Source of the DNA: Ehretia macrophylla
Taxonomy: Eukaryota > Streptophyta > Magnoliopsida > Boraginales > Ehretiaceae
Length of the DNA stretch: 64,000 nucleotides
Assembly: GCA_037974665.1 (NCBI GenBank)
Contig: CM075765.1
Coordinates: forward strand, 5,337,501 to 5,401,500
Direction: 5' to 3'
The notes below the pieces were generated by a model. The model had not been told where the DNA came from and searched no databases. It worked only from the letters and a program-made list of their open reading frames with translations. Below, in pieces: positions 1 through 10,975 of the stretch; the first letter of the stretch is position 1, and every line of letters begins with the position of its first letter. The position numbers and the translations under genes are program-made.

Positions 1-911
1 AGGAGATAGGCAACCTACTTTTGTTATCCTCCTGTGATATGAATGATTATTATTATTGTCATGAGTCTTGGTATGTGTGTGCCACCTCTCGGGCAACGTT
101 GGGCTGTCGGGTTGATAACTGCATGACTATCATAGACTATCCCCAGCTCGCATGGGCGGAGGTGCCATGGAGGGAGGGACTAGTGAGGTACCTCGGGTGT
201 GTGAGTAATGGGAAGTTATAAGAAGATGGTTGAGATCGTGATGGCGTTTGGAGCTACACCAACTAGAGTATCCTTATTGTTTGGTTATTATCATTGTTGT
301 GCTTATATTGGTATTGATGATTATTATGTGTTTACTGTTCAAATGATGATTTCCAAGGAGTATAGTAAATATTGTTTAGAGATCTATCGAATCATCACTG
401 GGATTGTTTTATATAAGCTCACTCTCAATCGTTATATGCATACAGGTGATACTGAACAGGATTACGGATACGTGCCTCAAGAAGCTGAGAATGTGCTTTA
501 TGTGGACAAGTCTTGTATGCCGGAGTCGTTGCCATGAGTTTGTCTTAGTTGTTGTAATATGTTATATTGTATAACTTATTCAATTATAAGACTTATGTAT
601 ATTGCTAGTTTAGTAGCATTTCTTTTGAACATGATTAGGTCGCTAGACTGGCTTATAAACTATTTTGGAAATGTATGATGTAGCCTATGGATTGATGTTG
701 GAACAAAGGCGTATAACTATGAGTGGATTGTTGAAAGAATGCTTAATGTATAATATGGTTGCTATGTATGTTGTTAAATTGATTGTGGAGTTGTTGTATG
801 ATATTCTAAAGGGTTGGTTTAGAGCCCTGATGTCCGTGTTATTGTCGTTATACTGCCGAAATTCCATTGCGTCCTGACTGATCATAGGTGGGGTCGAGTT
901 GGGGTATGACA
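1..911 (+). repeat. 5' LTR, 3' portion only
   Basis: This is the terminal 0.9 kb of the 5' LTR, ending in ...GGGGTATGACA at 911. It aligns along its length with 5457-6387. Short open frames within it (for example 21-221 and 208-537) recur in the other LTR with stops and are not genes. Confidence 0.85.
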
Positions 912-916
912 TTAAG

Positions 917-928
917 TGGTATTAGAGC
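917..928 (+). other. Primer-binding site
   Basis: TGGTATTAGAGC lies five bases after the 5' LTR end. It matches the usual plant initiator-Met tRNA primer site TGGTATCAGAGC with one mismatch. Confidence 0.75.
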
Positions 929-1009
929 GCATGTTTAGCTGTCAGCCGGGGTATCCTCGGAATGTGGGTAGTGGTCTTGACATGAATGCATATACTAAGT
1001 GTAAAGAGA

Positions 1010-1460
1010 ATTATATGTTTATATGTTTATGTGTTTAATTTACTTATGTGACTAACTTTCTAAGTGATCAATATGCTTTATGTGTTAAGTGAATTAAGGT
1101 GGTCAATATGCTTTATGTGACAACGTGCCTTATGTACTTAACGTGTTGTAATTAATGTGCATTATGTGATTAATGTGTATTATATGACAAATGTGTTTTA
1201 TGTGATCGAAGTGTCTTGTGTGAAGTTAGTTGTTTATGTGGTTTTAATTGTTTATAACTAGCTTATGTGAAACAATGTGCTTTAGGTGCTCAATGTTCTT
1301 TAAGTGACCAATGTGAGTTATGTGATCAACTTGTGTTATGTGAAATTTGTTGCTTATGTGACTTTAATTGTTTATAACTTACTTCCGTAATATAACCTGT
1401 TTATGTAATATTGGCTTTCTATGTGTTGAATTGTGCACTATGTGATAATGTTGTAATATA
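1010..1460 (+). repeat. Degenerate short tandem repeats
   Basis: Variants of a roughly 20-30-bp unit built on 'TTATGTGAC/TAAtgtg' (phrases such as GCTTTATGTG and CATTATGTGATTAATGTG) follow one another for about 450 bp just inside the retroelement. Confidence 0.6.
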
Positions 1461-3670
1461 TGATAATCATGCAATATGTAGTACTTGTTTTCATCAGATA
1501 TAATTGTATATATGCTATAATTGTGGATGACTCTTTTGGGTGAAGTAAAGATGGCTGCAAGAGCTTTCGGAACCAGAGGTAGGCCGTGATTTTGAGTTAT
1601 TATTATTCTAATAGTTTATCATTGAGATCTTGATTATTATGGTTATGGATTTTAGTCTCAGTTTAATGGATCTGTTCTTGGTGTTCATTTAGTGAGAATG
1701 AAGTTGTTCGAGGAAATAACAATGTATCTTGATGATTATAATTACTTTCTTGCCATGTTTAACTTATTATTACTTGGAGATGGATCATAAGTTGAGGTTT
1801 CCATGAGGTTGTGATTAGACACTTTTGGAGTCTCAACTCAGATTATACTTTCTTGAGGTTATTTTAGAAAAAAATTTATTTGAGGAATTAGTGATTTATA
1901 TTGGTGAATGGAATAGATTGTGCTATAACATGTAAATATTTTTACTATTTAGGATTGTTATATTATTAATGGATATTTTGGAGTTTTGATCTTTAAACCT
2001 TGGAGCCAATTAGAGTGATTCCTGACTAAAGTTATTTTATTCGAAGATGTAATTGTTGGGAAATAGAATTATTTAAGGAAATGGGAATGCATTTTGGTGA
2101 CTGAACATTTACTTGCTTACATCGAGCTTTTGAGTTCTAGGTGGTATGACTTTCGAAATTGTTGATAGGGGATTCTCTTGTGTTATAATGGGTTAGTATG
2201 AATCGGTATTGTGTTATTAGATTTGGGAGTCTTTATCAGTCAATCTTGTTTGGTAATCAGTGATTTATTTTTTTTTTAGTGATTGGTCTGGTGTGAAATG
2301 TAAATTTTGGAGTGATTGGTATGACTCCTTAGGTTCTCTAGATCTCCTTAGTGTCTTGTTTTGGAGGAAGATAGATTGTAGGATTTGACTTGTTGGTATT
2401 TAAATGTGTAGGTGGGACACCCCTTTTGTGATTCATATTCTATTGGTCTTATTATTCTTTTCTACTATATTCTCACTTATTTGAGAGAAAGTTACACTTT
2501 TCTAGCATATCAATTATTTCTTGAAAGTTTTGCTTATTGGATTAATGGATTCTATACTCATTTGACATTGTTTCTATTCTTAACATTCATATTTGCTTCT
2601 TATAGCAATGTCTCTTATTAGAGTTAATGTTTGAGACTTCTATATTTCATTCTATATCTCCAGACATTGATTTCATTATTTCATTTCATCCTATTACTAT
2701 TCATTTGAAAGTAATTTTTCCTTTGATATACCATTTTACTTGTTCGAATTTCACTTGCTTGATGTACTCCCTACCTAAGTACATCATTGTCATTCTTGTT
2801 GATCCTTGTTAATCCTATTGTTTTATTAGTAAATGTTGAGTCATTACTTTGCTTGTAATTGCTCAATCAAAGTACTCGGCACTGTCCTGTTGTTATCATT
2901 TCTTATTCGTACTTCTTTGGTATTGCGTGCTGAGATACTCTTGCCACTCATGTTTTCTATTGAATTAATCATCTCTTATTTCTTAATTTCATTTCGCCTC
3001 AAGTACAACTTACTTGTTGGTTCCTTGAACAATCATCGAGAATTGAAATGTCTACTTGTTCAGGAATTTGTGTTCAACATACTTAGCACTGTTTTGACTC
3101 GTCATCATCCTTTGTTCGTACTTATTTAACTGATAGGTGCTGAGACATTTCTTATCTTAGTTATCATGCATCCTTATTAAACTATTAGACTCTTGATTCT
3201 CTATCCTGTTTGACCTCTTGTTCACTTGATTGTTGGCTTGAATATGACTTTCCATATCCTTATTTCCTTGTAAATTTCATAATAGCCATATTTTGACCAA
3301 TGTCACTTTTGAGATATTCCATTGATCAGTAATCATTCATGTTATCGTGAATGAGTTTTTAAACCCTTAGGGTGTTCATAGAGCTCTTTTGTGTAGTAGG
3401 GGATGATTGATAAGTAGTGGTGTCACGTTAAGACCTTGGACTTGCAATTTCATTCATATGCAATATGATGTTAGGTGGGAGAGAATTATGAATTGAAGAT
3501 TGTCTAGAAATTATGATCATCAACTTACAGTCAACGGAGTTTATTTCAATTGAGGTCTTTGTTTAGGTGTCATCCTAAGAGATAAATGGGAACTAAGAGA
3601 AGTATTGTTAAGTGTAACGATTGAGGATTTAATTGTCTGTCAGTTGGAGAATTGCAGGGACTCAATTTCT

Positions 3671-3684
3671 TTAAGGGGGGAGAA
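3671..3684 (+). other. Polypurine tract
   Basis: TTAAGGGGGGAGAA directly abuts the TGTGAAATTTC start of the 3' LTR, as expected for the plus-strand primer of reverse transcription. Confidence 0.8.
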
Positions 3685-6387
3685 TGTGAAATTTCAGATT
3701 TTACATTTGCATAGAATTGCGTGTTTTGACCTGGTTATGTGTTATATGAGTTAGAATATGCTAATTCTGTGATTTATATTTCTTTTACATGCTATGTGTG
3801 CATTCATAAAATTTTCATCAAAATCGGCATCAGAAATTTTATCGTCGATTTTTGTGAATAGTATTTTGAACGTACGTCCACTAAAATTTTGACACGGGTG
3901 TTTTTAGGGTTTGAAAACCTAGTCCTCTGTTATTAATAGACCCATGTTTGATAAAAATTGATTATGAAACGGAATAGGAATTTAAATAGACTTTTCAGGC
4001 GAAAAGTAGCGTTTTATGCTAAACCCGATTCTTGTATTGACTTTCGTTGACCTAGTATATATTAATATAAATGTATTTATATGTGGTATTAAATAATTTT
4101 AGATTAATTGTGTATTCAAAAGACATTTGAAAACAAATAATATGACTTTTCACATTCTTTTGCCAAAATTGAGTTTTTAACCGAGCCGGGTGTTAATGTA
4201 TGCAAATGAAAATTGTTGTAACCTAAAATAAACTACCTAAAAATAGTCTAAGTGTTAAATGCATATTGGTGAGTAAAATAGTCAAGAAAAATAATTAAAA
4301 GACTAAAAATACTAATTAAAAGACTAGAAAATCAACTTTGACTTTTATTATTTTTATTGACCTTGAGCTTATATCATCAACACACACTAAAATAGCACAA
4401 AAACACCTCCAAAAACACCTACATAACCGAAAATTCCAAGGGAAGCAAAGAAAATGCATTTTTCTAAGGTATTCTAGTGATTTTCTCATAGATTTTGCAA
4501 TTCAAGTCTAAATCACTTCATTCAAAGCTTGAAATTGCTTGTTGGGCATCCATTCTACCTATTTCTAACCTTAGTTTGCATCAAAGGTGAGAGAAAAATT
4601 CTAAATCTCAAAATGCTATTTTTATGTCAATTCATATAATTGAATTTTTTAGCTGTTGAAATATTGAATTGATGTTAGAATCTTGCTCAGTAGATGCTAA
4701 GAATCACTTATATGAGTTTATAGTTGTTTTGAACCGTGGTAGCATGTATTTCTATTTTTCGGGTATTAAAGTTGAGTTTTTGGCTTGTTATTGATTTAAT
4801 GGAGTTGTGGTGGTTGGAATTGATTGTTGTTAGCTTCTAAAAGTTTGTTAAATACGTGATAGTAATGTTGTAATGCCAAAATTTTGATTGTGATGTCGTG
4901 GTGAAAGTCCGAAAAATTCAGCCATGGTGCATTGTGGTTTTAGGGTTGTTGGGTGTGTTTTGGATGGATTGTAATTGGTTTTCGAGGGGACTAATGTAGT
5001 TGATTGAGTGGGTGACTGATAGAAACTGGTTTGGAGGTTATTGGATTAGTAGATTGTAAGTTATGACTTTTGAAAGTTTGAGTAGTTTTTCTTTATATGT
5101 TGAAATGTTGTCTTTAATTGTTTGGGTAGTGATTGGGTAGTTGATTTTGGATTGTTGTTGATAGAGATTGGGATTGAATGTCGGTTTAAATGCATGTTGA
5201 GTTGGATGGCCTACTTTTTCATCTCGCTTAATCGTTTCATGAATGTATAATTGCTTATTGTTAAATGTTGTTTAATTGATGGTTGAAATATGGTTTAATT
5301 GATTATTGATTATTGATTGATGATACAAGCCGTGAGGAGCACGCTCGGGGTTAATCCGGGGTGTAACCAAAGCAGAAATTACTTTTCCTAGTAGCGCGCT
5401 CGGGGTTAATCCGAGGCGTTACATTGTTAACTGATTGTTAATTGTTGATGAAGTCGGAAGATAGGCAACCTACTTTTGTTGTCCTCCTGTGATATGAATG
5501 ATTATTATTATTGTCATGAGTCTTGGTATGTGTATACCACCTCTCGAGCAGCGTTGGGCTGTCGGGTTGATAACTGCATGACTATCATAGACTACCCCCA
5601 ACTTGCATGGGCGGAGGTGCCATGGAGGGAGGGGCTAGTGAGGTACCTCGGGTGCGTGAGTAATGGGGAGTTATAAGAAGATGGTTGAGATCGTAATGGC
5701 CTTCGGAGCTACACCAACTAGAGTATCCTTATTGATTGGTTATTATCATTGTTGTGCTTATATTGTTATTGATGATTATTATGTGTTTACTGCTCAAATG
5801 ATGATTTCCAAGGAGTATAGTAAATACTGTTAAGAGATCTATAGAATCCTCATTGGGCTTGTTTTATATAAGCTCACTCTCAATTGTTATATGCATACAG
5901 GTGATACTGAACAGGATTACGGGTACGTGCCTTAGGAAGCTGAGAATGTGCTTGATGTGGACAAGTCTTGTGTGCCGGAGTCATTGTCATGAGTTTGTCT
6001 TAGTTGTTGTAATATGTTATATTGTATAACTGATTCAATTATAAGACTTATGTACATTGCTAGTTTAGTAGTCTTTCTTTTGAACATGATTAGGTTGCTA
6101 GACTGGCTTATAAACTATTTTGGAAATGTATGATGTAGCCTATGGATTGATGTTGGAACAGAGGCGTATAACTATGAGTGGATTGTTGAAAGAATGCTTA
6201 ATGTATAATATGGTTGCTATGTATGTTGTTAACTTGGTTGTGGAGTTGATTGGTGGTTTGTGGAGTTGGTTGTATAATGTTCTAAAGGGTTGGTTTAGAG
6301 CCCTGATGTCCGTGTTACTGTCGTTATACTTCCGAAATTCAGTTGCGTCCTGACTGATCGTAGGTGGGGTCGAGTTAGGGTGTGACA
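3685..6387 (+). repeat. 3' LTR (about 2.7 kb)
   Basis: It begins TGTGAAATTTCAG after the purine tract and ends GGGTGTGACA. Its last 930 bp match 1-911. It contains a small internal direct repeat (CGCTCGGGGTTAATCCG-type, near 5341 and 5399). A shorter, related LTR stands alone at 30704-33124, so the family has inserted at least twice in this window. Confidence 0.85.
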
Positions 6388-6596
6388 AAATAGCTCTGAC
6401 TCTGCCTATTTCATCAGTGAGCTCTCCAGTCACCACTATCATCGGTACTCAAGTTTTTCCACCAACTATTGTTACGTCAGAAGACCATACCTCGTGCAAT
6501 GATGTCGTAATGAAATTCGACAAATATACTTTAGGACAAATGATCGACGATGAGATCTCTTAAAACGGCGGCGGTGACAAGCAATAGTTTCTAGGC

Positions 6597-6815
6597 ATGA
6601 AAGACATGAAGCAGGGTTCAGATGTTAACATAAGTGTTGGTACTTTCTTCTTCTTCTTCAAATATTATGTGAAATTCGAATTTTATAAAGAAACTATTTG
6701 TATACTTGATGTTATGGAAAAAGAATTTGGGTTTAAACCCGAGACGTTTAGTTATAGTTTATGGTTGAATGTTCTAGTTGATGGGAATAAGTTGAAATTA
6801 GTTGAAATTAGTTGA
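6597..6815 (+). pseudogene. Fragment of a pentatricopeptide repeat protein (MEE40 / At3g53700-like)
   Basis: The 72-codon frame contains EFGFKPETFSY followed by [16 protein letters not shown]. Spacing and residues match the part of the organelle-targeted PPR protein MEE40 (At3g53700) that reads roughly 'EFGLKPDT..YN..LN.LVDGN.LKLVEIS'. The upstream MKDMKQGSD...STF-like stretch also fits. Only about 70 of more than 700 residues are present, and no start region or neighbouring repeats follow. The sequence then stutters (GTTGAAATTA three times near 6791-6813) and joins proteasome sequence. I regard it as a captured or retro-copied fragment, not a functional gene. The family match is from memory. 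Confidence 0.65.
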
Positions 6816-6864
6816 AGATATACATTCTATGAAATTGAGTAAACTGTTTGATGAAATGCCGAAT

Positions 6865-7360
6865 ATAGAAGGTGTCATGGTGGCTGTTGATTCTCGTGCT
6901 AACGTGGGAAAATATATATCATCTCAATCTGTCAAGAAAATTATTGAGATCAACCCTTTCATGCTTGGCACAATGGCTGGATGAGCTTTTGATTGCCAAT
7001 TCTGGCACAGAAATCTTGGAATTAAGTGTTGTTTACATGAACTAGCAAACAAGAGGAGAATTTCAGTTACTGGAGCTTCAAAGTTGTTGGCAAACATTCT
7101 CTACCATTACCGAGGAATGGGTTTGTCTGTTGGGACCATGATAGCTGACTTGGATGAAAAGGGTCCAGGTCTATATTATGTAGATAGCGAAGGAGGACGA
7201 CTTAAGGAACCAGATTTTCCGTTGGGTCTAGTTCATCATATGTTTATGGTGTGTTTGATAATGGCTATCGCTATGATTTGTCTGTTAAAGAAGCTACAGA
7301 ACTAGCTAGACGATCTATTTATCACGCAACATTCAAAGATGGAGCTAGTGGAGATGGTGC
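6865..7360 (+). pseudogene. PBE: 20S proteasome subunit beta type-5 fragment
   Basis: Translated pieces include [81 protein letters not shown] and, in another frame, [20 protein letters not shown]. This is the body of the proteasome beta-5 (PBE) chymotrypsin-like subunit. The N-terminal propeptide with the catalytic threonine and the C-terminal end are missing. A TGA replaces a glycine codon at 6982-6984 and a frameshift lies near 7225-7250. About 165 codons run with no intron, suggesting a copy made from spliced RNA or capture of exonic sequence. It is not functional. Confidence 0.85.
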
Positions 7361-7503
7361 AGTCAAGAATGTAAAAATTGTTTCTCTTCAAATTCCCACT
7401 TGGCTTTCAGAGTCTACGCTAGATGAATTCATTGAAGCAATGAGAAAGAATGATGCTCATTTGCATATGAAGTACCTACAAACCATGGTTGAATGCCTTT
7501 GCA
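7361..7503 (+). pseudogene. Probable exocyst SEC8 (EXOC4) fragment
   Basis: In frame with the proteasome tail (7251-7547) comes a segment reading [20 protein letters not shown], then [16 protein letters not shown]. The '[28 protein letters not shown]' pattern resembles plant exocyst subunit SEC8. The similarity stops after ECLCM. Only about 45 residues are present, so this is a fragment fused directly to proteasome beta-5 sequence. The identification is from memory and less certain than that of the proteasome piece. Confidence 0.5.
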
Positions 7504-7699
7504 TGTCAGCCCTAAGGGCCTATATAAGGGGTCACTTGACCCCCTGAAATCAAATTGGCAGACAAGTTTTCTTTGGCCTGATTCCACTAAATTATATCAA
7601 TTCAGTTTAGTTAATGTTCCGAAAGTTCCAAAACCGGTCCGAGTCTTCTCCAATTTTCGATATTTTGAGGCAAGGGTTTTATTGATTTACTTATTTATG

Positions 7700-8400
7700 A
7701 TATTTACACGTTGTTAGTATATCCCTGTTATGCTTAAATTTGTCTAGTTAATTGCTAATCTATACTACCTGATTTATCTGATTGTTTTAGCATAAGCAGA
7801 GATGCTGCCCAACTATTTCTAGGAATGTTATACATGTTATTTGCATGACGTCATAATGCTCAATTTATACTTGGAAATTGCTTTCTTATAGCCGTTACTC
7901 TGCCAAAATAATACTCTGAATTGCCAAGAAAATGTTTATTACTTACCCGGGACAACCACTTTAGTTGATCCCCATATGATTTGTTGTGTGTTTTATGACT
8001 ACTTGTGCATGCCTGTGTGCTACTTGGGGGTTGCAACCTCAGGCACGATAGCGTTTCACGAACGCCGGGAGCATAGGGCTTGCCGGTAATCCCGTGACTA
8101 TCGTGGTCTTAGTCCCTCTCTCGCTTGGCCTTCCACCGTCGGAGAGTTAGGTCGTAGATTTCGGGTACAATCCAGAGTACCCTCTTGGGAGATATAAGAA
8201 GTTGTGCTCCTGATTCGAGGCCGGCCACCTCAACGGCAGGAACTAAGTGCTATGCGTGACAAAGTGCTACACCCAGAAGTGATGGGAGTCACCTCTTGAG
8301 TCCGTAGAAGCCACCTCTAGAGTCCTGTACGTATTGAAACGTATCATTTTTACTATGTGTTGAAATACTCTCGCTTGGCATTCTACCCTTGGAGAGGAAA
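7700..8400 (+). repeat. LTR-like sequence with CTCTCGCTTGG...GGAGAG motif
   Basis: No coding sequence was found. Two copies of a motif reading CTCTCGCTTGG-C-TTC, about 10 bp, GGAGAG occur at 8111-8145 and 8368-8396. The same motif is tandemly repeated in the LTR at 54037-56449. Together with the CACGATAGCG and CCCGTGACTATCG phrases this looks like degraded Ty3-type LTR material. No ends could be placed. Confidence 0.4.
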
Positions 8401-8826
8401 ATTGATTGTTTATCTAAATGTCATTTCTATTATTGACTCGAATGTGATAATAATTTTCTATTAGTTATCATATGTATCTTATGTGGATAGTTTGTTAATA
8501 CTACCGTACGTGAATTGCATCATGATTTTCAAAAGAGACTGACCATAAATGTTTTCAAACTCTTTTATTCCATCCTTACTGAGCTTCCCCAAGAGCTCCC
8601 CATCTTTTCTCCCCCTAGTGCAGGTGCAACTTAGCTTGAAATGGAAATTAACTTTATATGTTGAAGTTGAATGTTTACATGCTTGAAGCTCCATGCCTAT
8701 CATGTTTAGATCCAAGTTGTAGAGGTTGGAGTTTGCTTGTATCACTCTCGGGTAGATAGGTAGCTATATAGCTGTGCTGAAACCCTAGTTTGAATGATAG
8801 TCAGGTAGCTATCGGATCTCAGATGT

Positions 8827-8994
8827 TGTAACACCCTTTTGTACCAAAATTATTATTTATTAACTAGTTATTATTAAAGATCATTGTACTTTACCTTCTT
8901 TTAATATTATAGAAAGTTATGTACACGAGACCGCAACGACAACGAACATAAATTCTGACCTAGTCTTGAGAAGGGCCGAGTTGGGGTCGTTACA
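8827..8994. repeat. Short TGTAACACCC...GGTCGTTACA element
   Basis: It starts TGTAACACCC and ends GGGGTCGTTACA, like the ends of many plant Ty3 LTRs, but is only about 170 bp long. It could be an internally deleted solo LTR. No clean target duplication is seen (flanks ...AGATGT and TTGCAT). Confidence 0.35.
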
Positions 8995-9291
8995 TTGCAT
9001 GCTAAGGAAAGTTGTTGCTACTGCTGGTGCCATAATATGCCAAAGGTTCTAACCTACAATTCATGAAATAAATACGCCCAAAATCAAAACTTATGCAGAG
9101 CATGTCAACATAAGTGATAATGTGCTCTGGAGCTGACATTGTAAGTCTTCGCTCGTCATGGGGTTTGACATAGAGTGTATAATTGACATTCATACTTATC
9201 CCAGAGAGTACTTCTGTCATGTCTATCGTACACTTGTATACCCAATGAGGCACTCCAGTCACAGTGCACTCATTTATACTGCAAAACTTGT

Positions 9292-9957
9292 TTGGCACAT
9301 GTTGCAAATAATACTAGGGCCTGCCCTTATGACGGATACTTGGGGACTGAAGCACAACATGCGAAACTGGAAGATTTTGTCCACATTGATGCACATGTTT
9401 TGGGTACTCTTGTTATAGCAGACATTGATAAAGATGGGGTTTCAGAGATGATTGTTGTTGTTTTCTTTTTCTTTGACCATTGGTATTATGTTGGAAAATA
9501 TGTTTCTGGTGGTATTATTGTTTTCAATTCCAAGGCAATGCAAGTTAAATGGTCTGTACAACTGGATCTAAGTAAATATGTTGCAGGTGGTATTATGATA
9601 TCTACTATTGTGCCACTCACAGAATCAGCTCTCTCCTTGAGGAATATTACACTGAAGAATGCATTGACTGTTGCAAATTTGACATCTGACAAACAAGAAG
9701 ATGGTTTGCTTGGCCAGGTTGCTGATATATTGAAAGTAAATGCCACAGACTTGAATGATTTCAAGGCTGCTTATCCAACTTGGAACCTTGAGGACAAGGT
9801 TCCTTTCGCAGCAGGGGGTAATGTAATGAACAGTAAACCAGCAACCCAATATGATAAGTCAGCCCAAGCTCCATCAGTGGATCCAACCACAAGGTATAGC
9901 CTTAGGCCCAAGTCCAAACCACAGTATCTAGCTGACGCTGATTACGTGGCCAAGTAG
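9292..9957 (+). pseudogene. DEX1: DEX1 fragment fused to unrecognised sequence
   Basis: The 221-codon frame begins with sequence ending in [20 protein letters not shown], then [14 protein letters not shown], then [19 protein letters not shown] and VQLDLS. This is the FG-GAP/integrin-like region of DEX1 (DEFECTIVE IN EXINE FORMATION 1), a plant membrane protein needed for pollen wall patterning. About 75 of roughly 900 residues are present (about 9345-9570). A KYVAGG phrase is then repeated and the remaining 115 codons (to YVAK at 9957) are not DEX1-like; I do not recognise them, though [14 protein letters not shown] is distinctive. There is no DEX1 signal peptide or transmembrane anchor, so it is a fragment. 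Confidence 0.65.
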
Positions 9958-10801
9958 TGTGATAGCTGAGTTAGTTAAATAGCAGCATGAGTGCTGTAAG
10001 AAGTTAAGAAGAATCTACTCTTGTTATTTTCTATTACTTTTCTTTCTTTTCCTTCAAGTTCTAGCAATGATCAAACTCTTTTACTCTTAAATTCTGCAAT
10101 TTCTTATTTCAATCGTTACACTATGCCCGTATATATGAGGGTATTAAGAATCATATTACACCTTAAAAAATTGTAAAATGATCTAGAATCAGTATTTTAT
10201 TATTCTATATAGATTATTAATTCGACGCAAAGAAATATAACGATTTGAAGATTTCACCAACTTCGACATCTAGTTAAAGTAAAACTTGAAGAAAACATGT
10301 TGGACTCCAATTCATTACGTTCAACTGCATAATTCTTCATGCAATCATGTCATTTAGAGATTTATGTATTGACGATTTAATCTCATTATTTGAAGTTATG
10401 TTTACTTTATATAGGTTTTAATCGCTCCTAGCCTTGATGCAGACATGTCTTTAAAATTTTTGCTTCAAATGCTCAATTGTAAAAGAGGCGACATTTACGA
10501 TTTGATGATAATGTGGTTAACTCTATATGATTCTTAACTGGAATGCCAAGAAAATTGGTCTCCAATATCCTAAAACAAAAAAAAATTAAAAAAGAACACC
10601 TTTTTTCCTAATCTATCTTATAGTGAAAATTCAGCAATTTAATTAAGTGTGTTAACCTTTCTCACCTTGGCCAATGATCAAACTGTTCATAGAGTTATTA
10701 TCTTTGGAAAAATCGTTGTAAATTACCCTTTGTATATTGATTTTCAAACACTTAAATTAGAAGATTATATTAGCTAAATTAGAGTAATTGATTAGAGAAA
10801 T
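9958..10801. other. Intergenic, no recognised features
   Basis: AT-rich sequence between the gene-fragment cluster and the LINE. No open frame of note, no terminal repeats seen. Confidence 0.5.
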
Positions 10802-10811
10802 ATCATGTACA
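10802..10811. repeat. LINE target-site duplication, left copy
   Basis: ATCATGTACA, repeated at 16159-16168 immediately downstream of the LINE tail. Confidence 0.7.
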
Positions 10812-10975
10812 GCATTTCAAAAAATCATGCTTTCTTTTTTCTATCTCCCCTCTCTCGGTGCACGTTAGCTGCTAACGTGCACATCCTCCTTCTTCCTCCC
10901 TGTTTTCTTTCTCCCCTCCCCTGCTTTCCCTTTCCCGATCTTTTTTCTCTTCTCACTTTCTGCCATTCTCTTCCC

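Larger units (their letters stand above)
912..3684 (+). other. Non-coding interior of the LTR element
   Basis: This interior is T-rich with only short open frames (such as 2412-2621 and 2833-3129) that encode hydrophobic, compositionally driven peptides with no retroelement motif. I see no zinc knuckle, protease DTG, RT YxDD or integrase signature. It looks like a large non-coding derivative interior. Confidence 0.6.
1..6387 (+). mobile_element. Non-autonomous LTR retrotransposon (LARD-like), 5' end outside window
   Basis: Bases 1-911 match 5457-6387 with only a few percent differences and small indels, for example a roughly 27-bp indel near 790/6245, so they are the two LTRs of one element. 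The left LTR continues beyond the window. Inside are a tRNA-Met-type primer-binding site just after the 5' LTR and a purine tract just before the 3' LTR, which fixes the orientation as plus. No gag, protease, RT or integrase motif is visible in the 2.8-kb interior, so the element would have to be mobilised in trans. The LTR start TGTGAAA and end GTGACA, with a GGGGGGAGAATG purine tract, resemble Ty3/gypsy elements; that family assignment is inference. Confidence 0.85.

Noticed and set aside
208-537. 109-codon open frame in the 5' LTR
   Set aside because: The homologous part of the 3' LTR (from about 5670) has in-frame stops; it is LTR sequence with no recognisable domain.
2412-3129. Three consecutive hydrophobic open frames in the LTR element interior
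   Set aside because: T-rich composition explains the Phe/Leu/Ile-rich peptides; no family motif and no shared frame.
9002-9307. 101-codon minus-strand frame upstream of the DEX1 fragment
   Set aside because: No family recognised and it overlaps the start of the plus-strand fragment; may be another captured piece but unsupported.
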